22,771 nt of DNA, taken from positions 1 to 22,771 of the forward strand of contig JAZRFR010000028.1 in NCBI GenBank assembly GCA_045643785.1, written 5' to 3'. The notes beneath the pieces were generated by a model that worked only from the letters and a program-made list of their open reading frames with translations, had not been told where the DNA came from and did no database searches. The stretch comes from CAMEON01 sp045643785. Lineage in GTDB: Bacteria > Bacillota > Clostridia > Oscillospirales > CAG-272. Below are positions 8,029 to 14,838 of this stretch, in pieces (position 1 is the stretch's first letter; the number at the start of each line of letters is the position of its first letter). The translations under genes were made by a program, and so were the position numbers.

Positions 8029-8123
8029 TGCCCAGACGGTCGGCGCGGCCGCTCTCAAAAGATCGGGTCGCTTCCATTTGCAGTCCCCCGCGGTGCTCCG
8101 CGTTATCCGTCAGTCCTGCAAAC
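8029..8123 (-). ncRNA. ZTP (ZMP) riboswitch, pfl motif, upstream of pflB
   Basis: On the minus strand the leader shows the known parts of the class in order. P1 is TTTGCAG (8122-8116) pairing with CTGCAAA (8083-8077). Within it are the conserved GACTGACGG box (8115-8107) and a hairpin CGCGG-AGCA-CCGCG. After a variable linker comes the 3' domain GCCGACCGTCTGGGCA (8044-8029), the most conserved block of the class. ACGG of the first box can pair with CCGT of the second to give the expected pseudoknot. The class senses ZMP/ZTP, a signal of low 10-formyl-tetrahydrofolate, and turns on formate and one-carbon genes. Here it would raise pflBA expression when one-carbon supply is short. The box order and spacing match the class; ligand response is inferred. 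Confidence 0.9.
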
Positions 8124-8146
8124 GGTATTCAATTCATTGCTCTTAT

Positions 8147-8175
8147 ATTATCCCATAAAACGACGGTCTTGTCAA
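8147..8175 (-). promoter_or_regulatory. Promoter of the pflBA operon
   Basis: On the minus strand a perfect -35 TTGACA (8175-8170), 17-bp spacer and -10 GATAAT (8152-8147). The predicted start near 8140 lies 17 bases before the first riboswitch helix, giving a leader of about 190 bases. Confidence 0.85.
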
Positions 8176-8276
8176 GAGTCAATTTGCAAAAAAACGAACC
8201 GAAAACCCATCTTTTTTTTGCTATGTCGGTGAAAGCACAACCAATCCTCCCGTTTCCGCGTTTTTTACCGATTCCC

Positions 8277-8305
8277 TTGCTTTTTTTCCCGCGGTGTGGT
8301 ATAAT
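8277..8305 (+). promoter_or_regulatory. Promoter of the small membrane protein / kinase unit
   Basis: -35 TTGCTT (8277-8282), 17-bp spacer ending in TGTGG, -10 TATAAT (8300-8305). It points at the gene starting at 8362. Between it and the pfl promoter (8176-8276) I see no other feature. Confidence 0.78.
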
Positions 8306-8361
8306 GAGCAGAGAAAGGCGTAAACACTTCCATCCGCCGGCAAAGGAGGGTGAAAACAAAG

Positions 8362-8715
8362 ATGAAGAAAAAACATTTTATCCTTATTCTTACAGGGATG
8401 ATTGTCCTGATGATTCTCACCTTCACACTACAGTGCTTATTCAGTGATCAAACAACCGAATTCGGATTTTCCTGCGGAGCCTTTTTCTTATCCGTATTTT
8501 GTCTTGTCTGTTATAAAAACGCATTGATTCCCTCCGAATCATGGGGGCCGATCAATCCAACGAAACAGCATTATGAAAGGAAAGGCGAATTGCCCAAATA
8601 CCAAAATCTGTGTAAAATTCTTTTTCTGATCACGATCAGCGTTGGCGCATTATCTTTCATCCACGGAATAGGAGAGGTTCTTTTCCATTACGCAAAAAAC
8701 TTATTCGTAAGTTGA
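8362..8715 (+). CDS. Hypothetical small membrane protein
   Basis: 117 residues, no family recognised. ATG 8362 is chosen because AAAGGAGG (8342-8349) lies about 12 bases upstream; the in-frame GTG at 8350 directly abuts that site and would be too close. Hydrophobic segments are seen at about residues 5-24, 33-52 and 86-105, so two or three membrane passes are likely. A conserved-looking polar stretch with Trp and Tyr (ESWGPINPTKQHYE) lies between the last two. The gene is AT-richer than the kinase downstream and shares a likely transcript with 8806-9087 and 9128-10243. It could be an accessory cargo gene; no function is assigned. Confidence 0.68.
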   Translation: MKKKHFILILTGMIVLMILTFTLQCLFSDQTTEFGFSCGAFFLSVFCLVCYKNALIPSESWGPINPTKQHYERKGELPKYQNLCKILFLITISVGALSFIHGIGEVLFHYAKNLFVS

Positions 8716-8805
8716 TCATAATTTCGCTTTGTAAACATGCTGAAAAGTTCCGAAAAGATCGCGATCAAGCGCAACATACATCATCATCGCAAAGGAGAAC
8801 ACTAC

Positions 8806-9087
8806 ATGAAAAAATTATTGAACGTTATCGGTACCATCCTTATGATCGGATTTATTCTGTGGGATATAATAGAATTTTTAGCCATCCCCGCGTTGTTCGT
8901 GGTAGTCGGCCTGCTGAATTCTTTTCCTTGGCCATACTACGCCATCACGATCGGTGGATATGTCGCCTTGTTCATCATGGCAGAACTGGCCGCACATTTC
9001 ATTTTCAAGGCATTGGACAGAAAATACACACCCCTCATAGCAAGAAAAATCGAGAAATATTTCGATAAAACCGCAAAAAAAGAATGA
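8806..9087 (+). CDS. Hypothetical small membrane protein, two predicted helices
   Basis: 93 residues. Start ATG 8806 is preceded by AAAGGAG (8791-8797) at 8-base spacing; an upstream in-frame ATG at 8737 lacks such a site. Two or three hydrophobic stretches fill residues about 5-60, followed by a basic, amphipathic C-terminus (KALDRKYTPLIARKIEKYF). It is 90 bases after the previous small membrane gene and 40 bases before the kinase gene, with no terminator between, so an operon is likely. No similarity to a known family is recognised. Confidence 0.66.
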   Translation: MKKLLNVIGTILMIGFILWDIIEFLAIPALFVVVGLLNSFPWPYYAITIGGYVALFIMAELAAHFIFKALDRKYTPLIARKIEKYFDKTAKKE

Positions 9088-9127
9088 TCTTCCATAGCCA
9101 CGTCACACCCCCAAAAAAGGAAACATT

Positions 9128-10243
9128 ATGAAAAACTCCACCCAAACCCGCGACCGCCTCATCAGACACCATAGCACCTACCCCCTCATGCAGATTCAGG
9201 ATCTGTTCAAATTCCTGTTCCAGAGCGCCTTTGGGTGCGAGCATCTGGTGTCAAACGAGGACGCCGCCATCACTTACATCCGTCGGGAATACGCCACCCT
9301 TACCCAAGCGTCCCCCACCTCGCCCGATCCCCTGGACGGCGCCTATAGCCGGGTGCATCTCTCCTGCCTGCAGGAGGCCTGCTTGCAGGAGGCCTGCCTG
9401 CAGGAAGGCCTCACCCCCGAGACTCTCGGAAAGCTCTTTTGCCGCTCCGCCAAAACCGAGCCGTCGGGGCGGGAGGATCTGCAGGACAAGCTCCAAACCG
9501 CCCGCGACATGATCCGTGAGGGTCTGCTCCCCTTCTCTCCCGAGGAATTCGAAGAAACTCTCGCCGCATGGGCTGAAAAAGGCTATCCCCCCGTCCACCA
9601 CTCGGATACCTTCCGCGCCGCCTACTCCCCCGCCTACCGCGTCATTGGGAGCGAATACCTCCCCTTCCTTCCTCTGCTGGCGCGCATCGACAAGCTCCTG
9701 CAGGACGGCAATTCCTCGGCTGTCATCGCCATCGAGGGCGGCAGTGCCTCGGGCAAAACCACCCTCGCAGGGCTCCTGGAAGACCTGTACGGCTGCACCG
9801 TATTCCACATGGACGACTTCTTCCTACGCCCCGAACAGCGTACCCCCGAGCGCTTTGCCGAGATCGGCGGCAACGTGGACCGCGAGCGCATCCTGGAGGA
9901 AGTCCTCCTCCCCCTCAGCCAAGGAAAGCCCGTATGCTACCGCCGTTTCGATTGCGCCACTCAAACCCTGGAAGCTCCCGTAACCGTTACCCCCAACCGA
10001 TTCATCGTCGTCGAGGGCGCCTACTCCATGCACCCTGCCCTCGCGCCGTACTATACCCTCTCGGTGTTCCTGGACATCGACTCCGCCTACCAACAGACCC
10101 GCATCCTGAAACGCAACTCCCCCGCCTTCGCCAAGCGCTTCTTCGAGGAGTGGATTCCTCTGGAACAGGCATACTTTGCCCAAACCCACGCCCCAACCCG
10201 TTGCGACCTCACCGTACGCATCGAAGAAACAAGCTTTTCATAG
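9128..10243 (+). CDS. Uridine-kinase-like P-loop protein with an N-terminal extra domain
   Basis: 371 residues. The C-terminal half (about 197-371) is a nucleoside/uridine-kinase-type P-loop domain: Walker A GGSASGKTT (204-212), then FHMDDFF (226-232), a typical substrate/Mg acidic motif of this superfamily, and VVEGAYSMHP, the usual Walker-B-like region. Members phosphorylate small molecules such as uridine, pantothenate or other metabolites; the substrate is not evident here. The N-terminal half (1 to about 175) is a separate domain beginning with HSTYPLMQIQDLFKFLFQSAFG, which resembles a domain I associate with clostridial uridine-kinase-like proteins, function unknown. A CLQEA tandem repeat (80-93) lies in it. 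The start is supported by AAGGA (9117-9121). A strong terminator follows. Confidence 0.82.
   Translation: MKNSTQTRDRLIRHHSTYPLMQIQDLFKFLFQSAFGCEHLVSNEDAAITYIRREYATLTQASPTSPDPLDGAYSRVHLSCLQEACLQEACLQEGLTPETLGKLFCRSAKTEPSGREDLQDKLQTARDMIREGLLPFSPEEFEETLAAWAEKGYPPVHHSDTFRAAYSPAYRVIGSEYLPFLPLLARIDKLLQDGNSSAVIAIEGGSASGKTTLAGLLEDLYGCTVFHMDDFFLRPEQRTPERFAEIGGNVDRERILEEVLLPLSQGKPVCYRRFDCATQTLEAPVTVTPNRFIVVEGAYSMHPALAPYYTLSVFLDIDSAYQQTRILKRNSPAFAKRFFEEWIPLEQAYFAQTHAPTRCDLTVRIEETSFS
9365..9409 (+). repeat. Three tandem 15-bp units inside the kinase gene
   Basis: Three in-frame copies of TGC-YTG-CAG-GAR-G.. encode CLQEA, CLQEA, CLQEG (residues 80-94). Units differ at one or two bases. The repeat keeps the frame, so copy-number change would lengthen or shorten the protein by five residues. 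Confidence 0.9.
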
Positions 10244-10245
10244 AA

Positions 10246-10290
10246 AAACCACCCCGAGAACGGTTCCATCCGTCCTCGGGGTGGTTTCAT
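10246..10290 (+). terminator. Terminator of the kinase gene
   Basis: A 13-bp stem AAACCACCCCGAG (10246-10258) pairs with 10275-10287, with an inner ACGG/CCGT stem (10260-10263/10270-10273), starting 2 bases after the stop. The descending arm ends in TTT only, so the U-tract is short, but the stem is very stable. Confidence 0.75.
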
Positions 10291-10345
10291 ATGCGTATGT
10301 TCAATACAATTCGGTAAATTTGGGTTTGGCAGTGGGTTTGTTTGT

Positions 10346-10392
10346 GTACTTTTCTTTCCGTGGCGAAAGAAAAGGACCAAAAGAACGCCACC
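10346..10392 (-). repeat. Partial inverted copy (copy C) of the hairpin repeat
   Basis: Read on the minus strand this is the right-hand end of the repeat found at 10635-10892 and 22314-22567: the GGTGGCGTTCTTTTGGT box followed by a 13-position hairpin (10377-10365 with 10358-10346, one mismatch, loop GCCACG). Only this end is present, in the opposite orientation to the other copies. Confidence 0.8.
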
Positions 10393-10393
10393 C

Positions 10394-10471
10394 AAGGAAG
10401 GTACCCACGGTACCTTCCTTAGGTATCTATCCCCCTGATCTGCGTGCCCATTTGCCAACGGGCAAATGGGC
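10394..10471. repeat. Two perfect hairpins in the gene-free region
   Basis: First hairpin: AAGGAAGGTACC (10394-10405) with 10409-10420, loop CAC, 12 bp. Second: GCCCATTTGCC (10446-10456) with 10461-10471, loop AACG, 11 bp. The whole interval 10291-10938 has no gene I can support; it consists of copy C, these hairpins, an unassigned stretch (10472-10634) and copy A. Confidence 0.75.
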
Positions 10472-10634
10472 TGATACGCTGTCAAGTCGCAGTTTGACAT
10501 AGAGCCGCACGGCCGTCAGAGTGACGACCGCGCGGTTGGCCGCCCAATTCGGTGGGAAAGTGGATTTCTTCTCCGAGCGGTTTGCCTTGGTTTCTTACCC
10601 GCAGGCACGGGAGCGGCGGCTGCCTTCCCATAGG

Positions 10635-10892
10635 CAAGGGGTAACACGCTCCCCCTTCCGCGCGGCAAAAGCCATGGTTTTACAAGAGGGACAAGCCGCG
10701 CCCACCTTGGGTTGAGTTTGGCGGGGCGTGAGAAAAGCGTCTCCGCAGGCTTTTGCGGAGCGCTTTTCGAATCCCCCGCCGTGTATATCCTCTGTCAAAC
10801 AGACCCATAGCGGCGAAACGGGTGTCCAGAGGGCGCTAGCCCTTTGGTGGCGTTCTTTCGGTCCCTTTCTGTCGCCATGGACAGAAAGGGAC
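10635..10892 (+). repeat. Dispersed structured intergenic repeat, copy A
   Basis: A roughly 255-bp sequence whose relative recurs in the same orientation at 22314-22567. Shared blocks are CAAGGGGTAAC.CGCTCCCCC, GGTTGAGTTTGG, a hairpin (10732-10747 with 10754-10768, one bulge), the CTGTCAAACAGACCCATA block, GTGTCCAGAGGGCG, the GGTGGCG box and a terminal perfect 13-bp hairpin (10861-10873 with 10880-10892). Short open frames through it are not conserved in frame between the copies, so I treat it as non-coding. It sits between the convergent kinase and heparinase-like genes; its last hairpin is also the first structure downstream of the heparinase-like gene. Confidence 0.87.
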
Positions 10893-10938
10893 ATGAATAA
10901 GACAGACCGATAAACTGCAATTTGAACATTTTACAATC

Positions 10939-12654
10939 TTATTCCGCAACCCGTACGGCGATCTCCAAAGAGGCAACCCTCTCCTTGAGCCGCAGATCCA
11001 GGAAATACACGTCTTCCCCCGGTCTGAAATCTCCCACCGCGGTAGACACGTCACAAAGCGCGGGATCAAAGACCAGCGTCACCCCGTCGGTCACAGCGAT
11101 CCCCTCCCCCACCGTGTAAGGCGCAAGGGACACCAACCGCTCGGTAATGGGTACGCCGTCCTCCACGTCAAACTCATCCCGCAGAGTCAAGCCGTTATCC
11201 TCCAAAACAAAGGTACGCATCACCCGCCGTACCGCAGGCTCGCCGTAAGCGGGCGCAATATCCATGGTCAGCCTGTTCCCGTCCCATGCCACGTCCCGCG
11301 CGGCAAACTGCTTGCCGTCCTTTTGATAGCCGTAGAAGAAGCCCCGCTCAGCCCGATCCTCGTCGGTGCCGAAATAGGGCACCGAATGCCCGTGAGAGCC
11401 GCAGGACACAAAGGTGTAGCGCGGTCCCGAAAAATACTGACGGGAATACACGCCTCCGCCTGGATCGGTGAGGATCTGCCTGCCATCCGCGGCCAAAATG
11501 AAGGAACCCACGTCGTGGTGATTGTGGGGCTCCAGGTTGTGCCCACCCTTGGCGGCGAAGCTGTATACCTTCCCCCGCTTGATCAGCCAATGCACCGACG
11601 GCGCGTAGTACGTCAGATCCGCCTTCGCCTCGGATGTCCCGGTCAGATACTCCTCCCGCATCCAAGTAAAGGTACGCAGGAAGGTGCACCACCGCCCGCA
11701 AGCGTCCATCAGCTCGCTGTAGGCGGGATCGGGCAGGATCACCTCGTCGGGATATTCGTTTTTCAGGTAGTGCAAAACACCGATGTTGAACCGCCCCGTC
11801 CGCCCCGTGTCCGAGAAGCTGACGGTACAGCCCTCGGTCAGATACATGCGGCTGAGGAAGGGCGCCACAACCTTGACCTTGTCCAGCTTGAACCAGTCCA
11901 CCCGCCCCTCGGTGAAGGTGCGGATCATATCCGCCCATACCGTAAAGAAGCCGAAGCCGTAGCACCAGTAGGCAAAGCCCTCCTCGCAGACTCCGTCGGG
12001 TCCGAAGCCTCCGAGGAAATAGTTCATAGCCGTGCAGAACCGCTCCTCCAGATTTGGCATAAGGTCGGGACGCATGAGCATGAAGGTGCAGGATACCGAT
12101 CCCGTACAAACCGCCGCCCAGTTGCTCCCGTTCTTCTCCCAGAAGAAGCGAGTATCCAGGAAGGACTGCACGATACGGCGGTCAATCTCTACGCGGATGC
12201 GATCCGCGATCAGGGGCTCCAGCCGCTCTCCCAGTAACGTGTAGATCTCGGCCAGACAAAAGCCCGTCTCGGCGGCAAACAGGTCAATATGGCGGTTGTT
12301 GTTGACCCCCAGCTCGGTCTGATGGGCGGGAAGACACCAGGTGTACTCATCGCAGATGGCGTAGATCAGATCCATGAGCTTAATCAGATACTCCTGTCGC
12401 TCGGGGTAGATGAGCGACAGCACAGCGGCCACGTTCAAGGCGCGGCGGCGCTTGAAGTACGGCTTTTCATAAGTGTCGCGGTCACCGTCAAAGACGAAAC
12501 GGCGGTACGCAGAATAGTTCAGAGCCGGGATCTCGCTTCGGCCCTCTGCTTCCCAACGAGCCAGTAACTGCTCCCGCAGGGGACGGTACAGCTCCTTTTC
12601 CCGAACCTCAGCCCAAAACCCGGGCTCCTGCGCCTTTCCCAATAAAGCTTTCAT
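10939..12654 (-). CDS. Heparinase II/III-like family protein (probable polysaccharide lyase)
   Basis: 571 residues. ATG 12654 is chosen because AAGGA (12665-12661, minus strand) precedes it at correct spacing and the promoter -10 is at 12718-12713; an in-frame ATG at 12699 would leave almost no leader. The N-terminal two thirds is rich in aromatic helices, as in an (alpha/alpha) toroid (landmarks NGSNWAAVC at 175-183 and DGVCEEGFAYW at 220-230). The C-terminal part holds the heparinase II/III motif HNLEPHNHHDVGSFIL (372-387) followed by a beta-sandwich. Family enzymes cleave uronic-acid polysaccharides by beta-elimination. No signal peptide is visible, so it probably acts in the cytoplasm on imported oligosaccharides. 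The substrate is not known. It is divergent from the solute-binding protein gene. Confidence 0.85.
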   Translation of the reverse strand: MKALLGKAQEPGFWAEVREKELYRPLREQLLARWEAEGRSEIPALNYSAYRRFVFDGDRDTYEKPYFKRRRALNVAAVLSLIYPERQEYLIKLMDLIYAICDEYTWCLPAHQTELGVNNNRHIDLFAAETGFCLAEIYTLLGERLEPLIADRIRVEIDRRIVQSFLDTRFFWEKNGSNWAAVCTGSVSCTFMLMRPDLMPNLEERFCTAMNYFLGGFGPDGVCEEGFAYWCYGFGFFTVWADMIRTFTEGRVDWFKLDKVKVVAPFLSRMYLTEGCTVSFSDTGRTGRFNIGVLHYLKNEYPDEVILPDPAYSELMDACGRWCTFLRTFTWMREEYLTGTSEAKADLTYYAPSVHWLIKRGKVYSFAAKGGHNLEPHNHHDVGSFILAADGRQILTDPGGGVYSRQYFSGPRYTFVSCGSHGHSVPYFGTDEDRAERGFFYGYQKDGKQFAARDVAWDGNRLTMDIAPAYGEPAVRRVMRTFVLEDNGLTLRDEFDVEDGVPITERLVSLAPYTVGEGIAVTDGVTLVFDPALCDVSTAVGDFRPGEDVYFLDLRLKERVASLEIAVRVAE

Positions 12655-12712
12655 GCGGTTTCCTTCCTTTCCTTCATTGCCATGGAAATGGAATTCCACA
12701 GCTTATATGCTC

Positions 12713-12741
12713 ATTATACCACAAACCCATAATTTTGGCAA
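12713..12741 (-). promoter_or_regulatory. Promoter of the heparinase-like gene
   Basis: Minus strand: -35 TTGCCA (12741-12736), 17-bp spacer ending in TTTGTGG, -10 TATAAT (12718-12713). The leader to ATG 12654 is about 50 bases. The divergent lipoprotein gene has only an AT-rich upstream stretch (12745-12840) in which I cannot fix a promoter. Confidence 0.78.
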
Positions 12742-12861
12742 GTTCTTTTGTGCAATTTAATGTTCACAATAATGTAGCATATCGTTTTCATTCAATTCAC
12801 AAATATGTAGGATAATTATAGGTAGTATCCCACCGTTTACATGTATGAAAGGATCAAAACC

Positions 12862-14394
12862 ATGATGAACTCCAAAAAATGGCTCAGCCTCATCCTGGCC
12901 GCCCTGATGCTTTTCTCCGTAACCGCCGTGTTCGCAGGCTGTGGCGAAACCACCGAAGATCCCACAGGCAACGAAACCCTCAACACCCCCGTCGGGTCTG
13001 AGGCCGAAAGCAACGAGGAAGATCATCGCTTTGACGGTATTGATTACGAGGACCGTCCCTTCCGTATCTACACCAGTACCAACATAGCCAGTATGGGCAT
13101 GGGTAACTCCAACTTCCTCATCGAGGGCACCGGCGAGTCCACAGGTAGCCTGGTCAACGACGCCGTGCTGGAGCGCAACATTCAGGTAGAAGAGCTTCTC
13201 GGTATCAAGCTGGAATTTACCCAGGTCGACCTGACCTACAACCTGGTAGCCGCCGATATTCGTAAGTACACCCAGTCGGGCGACGACGTGTTCGATCTGG
13301 TCATCAACGACATCTACGCCTACGCCGAGCTCATCATCGAGGGCAACTTCCGCAACGTCATGGAGGACGAGTGCGTATTCGATTTCGAACGTCCCTACTG
13401 GTATAAGGACTACATGGACGATCTGCGCTTCATGGACGGCTACCAGTACGTGCTGGCAGGCGACTATTTCGCAGACATCATCCGCGGCGCCCACCTCCTC
13501 CTCTTGAACAAGGAGATCTACAAGGATTATTACCAGAGATCCGCCGACGAGCTCTACGACGTAGTCACCAACTATGAATGGACCTACGATAAGATGAACG
13601 AGATCATCACCGACAAGTGGGCAGACAAAAACGGTAACGGCGTGAAGGATAAGGGCGACCAGTTCGGCTTCATGGAGCCCGAGTTCTGGGGCGGTTCCAT
13701 TCCCTTCTCGGTCAGCGGTAATCCCACCTTCATCTCCCGCGACGAGGACGGCATCCCCACCGTCGTGGTTCACGAGGGCGACCGCGCCAACCAGCTCGCC
13801 GCCGCCATGAGCACGCTCTTTAACAACGAAAGCTCCAGCGTTGCTCTGACCACCGATAGCGAACTGCTCACCGCCTTCACCCAGGATGAGTGCCTAATCA
13901 TTGGCTACCAGCGTCTGGGTTCTCTGGAAAACGCCATCTTCCGTGACATGGAAGGCGACGCCGCCGTGCTTCCCTATCCCATGCTCCACGCTTCGGACAA
14001 GAAGTACACCACCTCTGCTCACGATACCACCGAGATGGGCGCCATCCTGTCTACCTCCACCGACCTCGCCTTCATCTCCACCGTAGTGGAAGTTCTCAAC
14101 CGCGAGACCGCCAACATCCTCATGCCCGCCTACTACAAGGAGGGTCTGCAGGTGCAGTGCGTAGATGACGAGAAGGCCGCCGCCATGATCGACATCATCC
14201 ACGACAACTTCGATAACTCCTTCATTCTGGCCTACAACCTGCCCCTCGGCAGCGTCATTCTTCAGTCCTTTGCAGAGGCTATGATGAGCAAGCGCGAGTT
14301 CTCCGCCGTCTTCCCTGCCCCCCGCGCAAAGACCGTCAACAAAACCCTGGCCTCCAAGATCAGAACGTTCGAGAAGAAGAACAATATCGACTGA
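12862..14394 (+). CDS. Extracellular solute-binding lipoprotein (ABC-importer type), orphan
   Basis: 510 residues from ATG 12862, which has GAAAGGA (12847-12853) at 8-base spacing; an ATG at 12841 has no such site. A lipoprotein signal peptide ends in VFAGC (lipidated Cys27), followed by a low-complexity acidic/Thr linker. The body looks like a family 1 (sugar-type) periplasmic-binding-like protein, with LEFTQVDLTYN.., DVFDLVINDIYAYAEL and a Ca-binding-like loop (DKNGNGVKDKGD). It should sit on the outside of the membrane and bind a carbohydrate. No permease or ATPase genes are beside it, so it must share a transporter encoded elsewhere or act as a sensor. A strong terminator makes it monocistronic. 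The ligand is unknown; proximity to a heparinase-like gene hints at an oligosaccharide. Confidence 0.85.
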   Translation: MMNSKKWLSLILAALMLFSVTAVFAGCGETTEDPTGNETLNTPVGSEAESNEEDHRFDGIDYEDRPFRIYTSTNIASMGMGNSNFLIEGTGESTGSLVNDAVLERNIQVEELLGIKLEFTQVDLTYNLVAADIRKYTQSGDDVFDLVINDIYAYAELIIEGNFRNVMEDECVFDFERPYWYKDYMDDLRFMDGYQYVLAGDYFADIIRGAHLLLLNKEIYKDYYQRSADELYDVVTNYEWTYDKMNEIITDKWADKNGNGVKDKGDQFGFMEPEFWGGSIPFSVSGNPTFISRDEDGIPTVVVHEGDRANQLAAAMSTLFNNESSSVALTTDSELLTAFTQDECLIIGYQRLGSLENAIFRDMEGDAAVLPYPMLHASDKKYTTSAHDTTEMGAILSTSTDLAFISTVVEVLNRETANILMPAYYKEGLQVQCVDDEKAAAMIDIIHDNFDNSFILAYNLPLGSVILQSFAEAMMSKREFSAVFPAPRAKTVNKTLASKIRTFEKKNNID

Positions 14395-14419
14395 TCCACC
14401 ATCCCAATACACATCCCTG

Positions 14420-14455
14420 CGCGGGGTCGGGTTCTCCCCGACCCCGCGATTTTTT
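14420..14455 (+). terminator. Terminator of the solute-binding protein gene
   Basis: A perfect 12-bp GC-rich stem (14420-14431 with 14437-14448, loop TTCTC) is followed by six T (14450-14455). Confidence 0.93.
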
Positions 14456-14526
14456 AACAGATACTTACTTCAAATCGGAGTTTATCGGCCGTGGCTTTGC
14501 CCCTGGGTCTCGCTGCGGCTCGGTCA

Positions 14527-14687
14527 CGACACGGCTCTGACTGCCACCGGCGGCCCGCCGCAGGCGGAGATTCTCGACCGTGTCGCCGCTTCGCTACCCC
14601 ACCGGAATCCATTTTGAAAATATCCTCGCTCCGCTCGGGGGCAAATTCGCCTGCGGCGAAGTTTGCGAGGGTTTCCGGACTTCCTAA
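14527..14687. repeat. GC-rich nested hairpin cluster without genes
   Basis: CGACACGG (14527-14534) pairs with CCGTGTCG (14578-14585) around CGGCGG/CCGCCG-type inner repeats. A second nest follows, with CCTCGC and GCGAGG outside CAAATTCGCC/GGCGAAGTTTG. The style resembles the cluster after tRNA-Trp (3905-3974). No gene is supported in 14395-14838. Confidence 0.55.
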
Positions 14688-14791
14688 AACTTTAAAAAAA
14701 GAGTTATTTTTCAATATCTTTTTAAAGTTCTTGGGGTCAAGCCCTTCTTTCAAGAAGGGCTTGTGGGGGTGCAGGGGTGAAACCCCTGCAC
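14688..14791. repeat. Composite of three perfect hairpins
   Basis: AACTTTAAAAA/TTTTTAAAGTT (14688-14698/14719-14729), AAGCCCTTCTT/AAGAAGGGCTT (14739-14749/14752-14762, 2-base loop) and GTGCAGGGGT/ACCCCTGCAC (14769-14778/14782-14791, loop GAA) follow each other with short spacers. I recall similar three-hairpin units between genes in clostridial genomes; this is a recollection, not a search. It precedes the GH-A hydrolase gene by about 50 bases and would be part of its leader if transcription starts upstream. Confidence 0.75.
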
Positions 14792-14838
14792 TGTAAACCC
14801 CAAATCTCCCGTTATTTTCATTTTGAAAGGAGTCCCCC

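Noticed and set aside
10394..10471. CRISPR-like array in the hairpin-rich gap
   Set aside because: The hairpins have different sequences and no regular repeat-spacer pattern, and there are no cas genes.
10595..10894. Possible small protein encoded by the repeat (with a look-alike at 22296-22595)
   Set aside because: The two copies share ALWTPVSP.WVCLTE.IHG at first but then continue in different frames, while the hairpins keep pairing. Structure, not coding, is conserved.
14527..14687. Coding gene in the GC-rich gap before 14839
   Set aside because: Open frames here have no ribosome binding site and simply follow nested palindromes.
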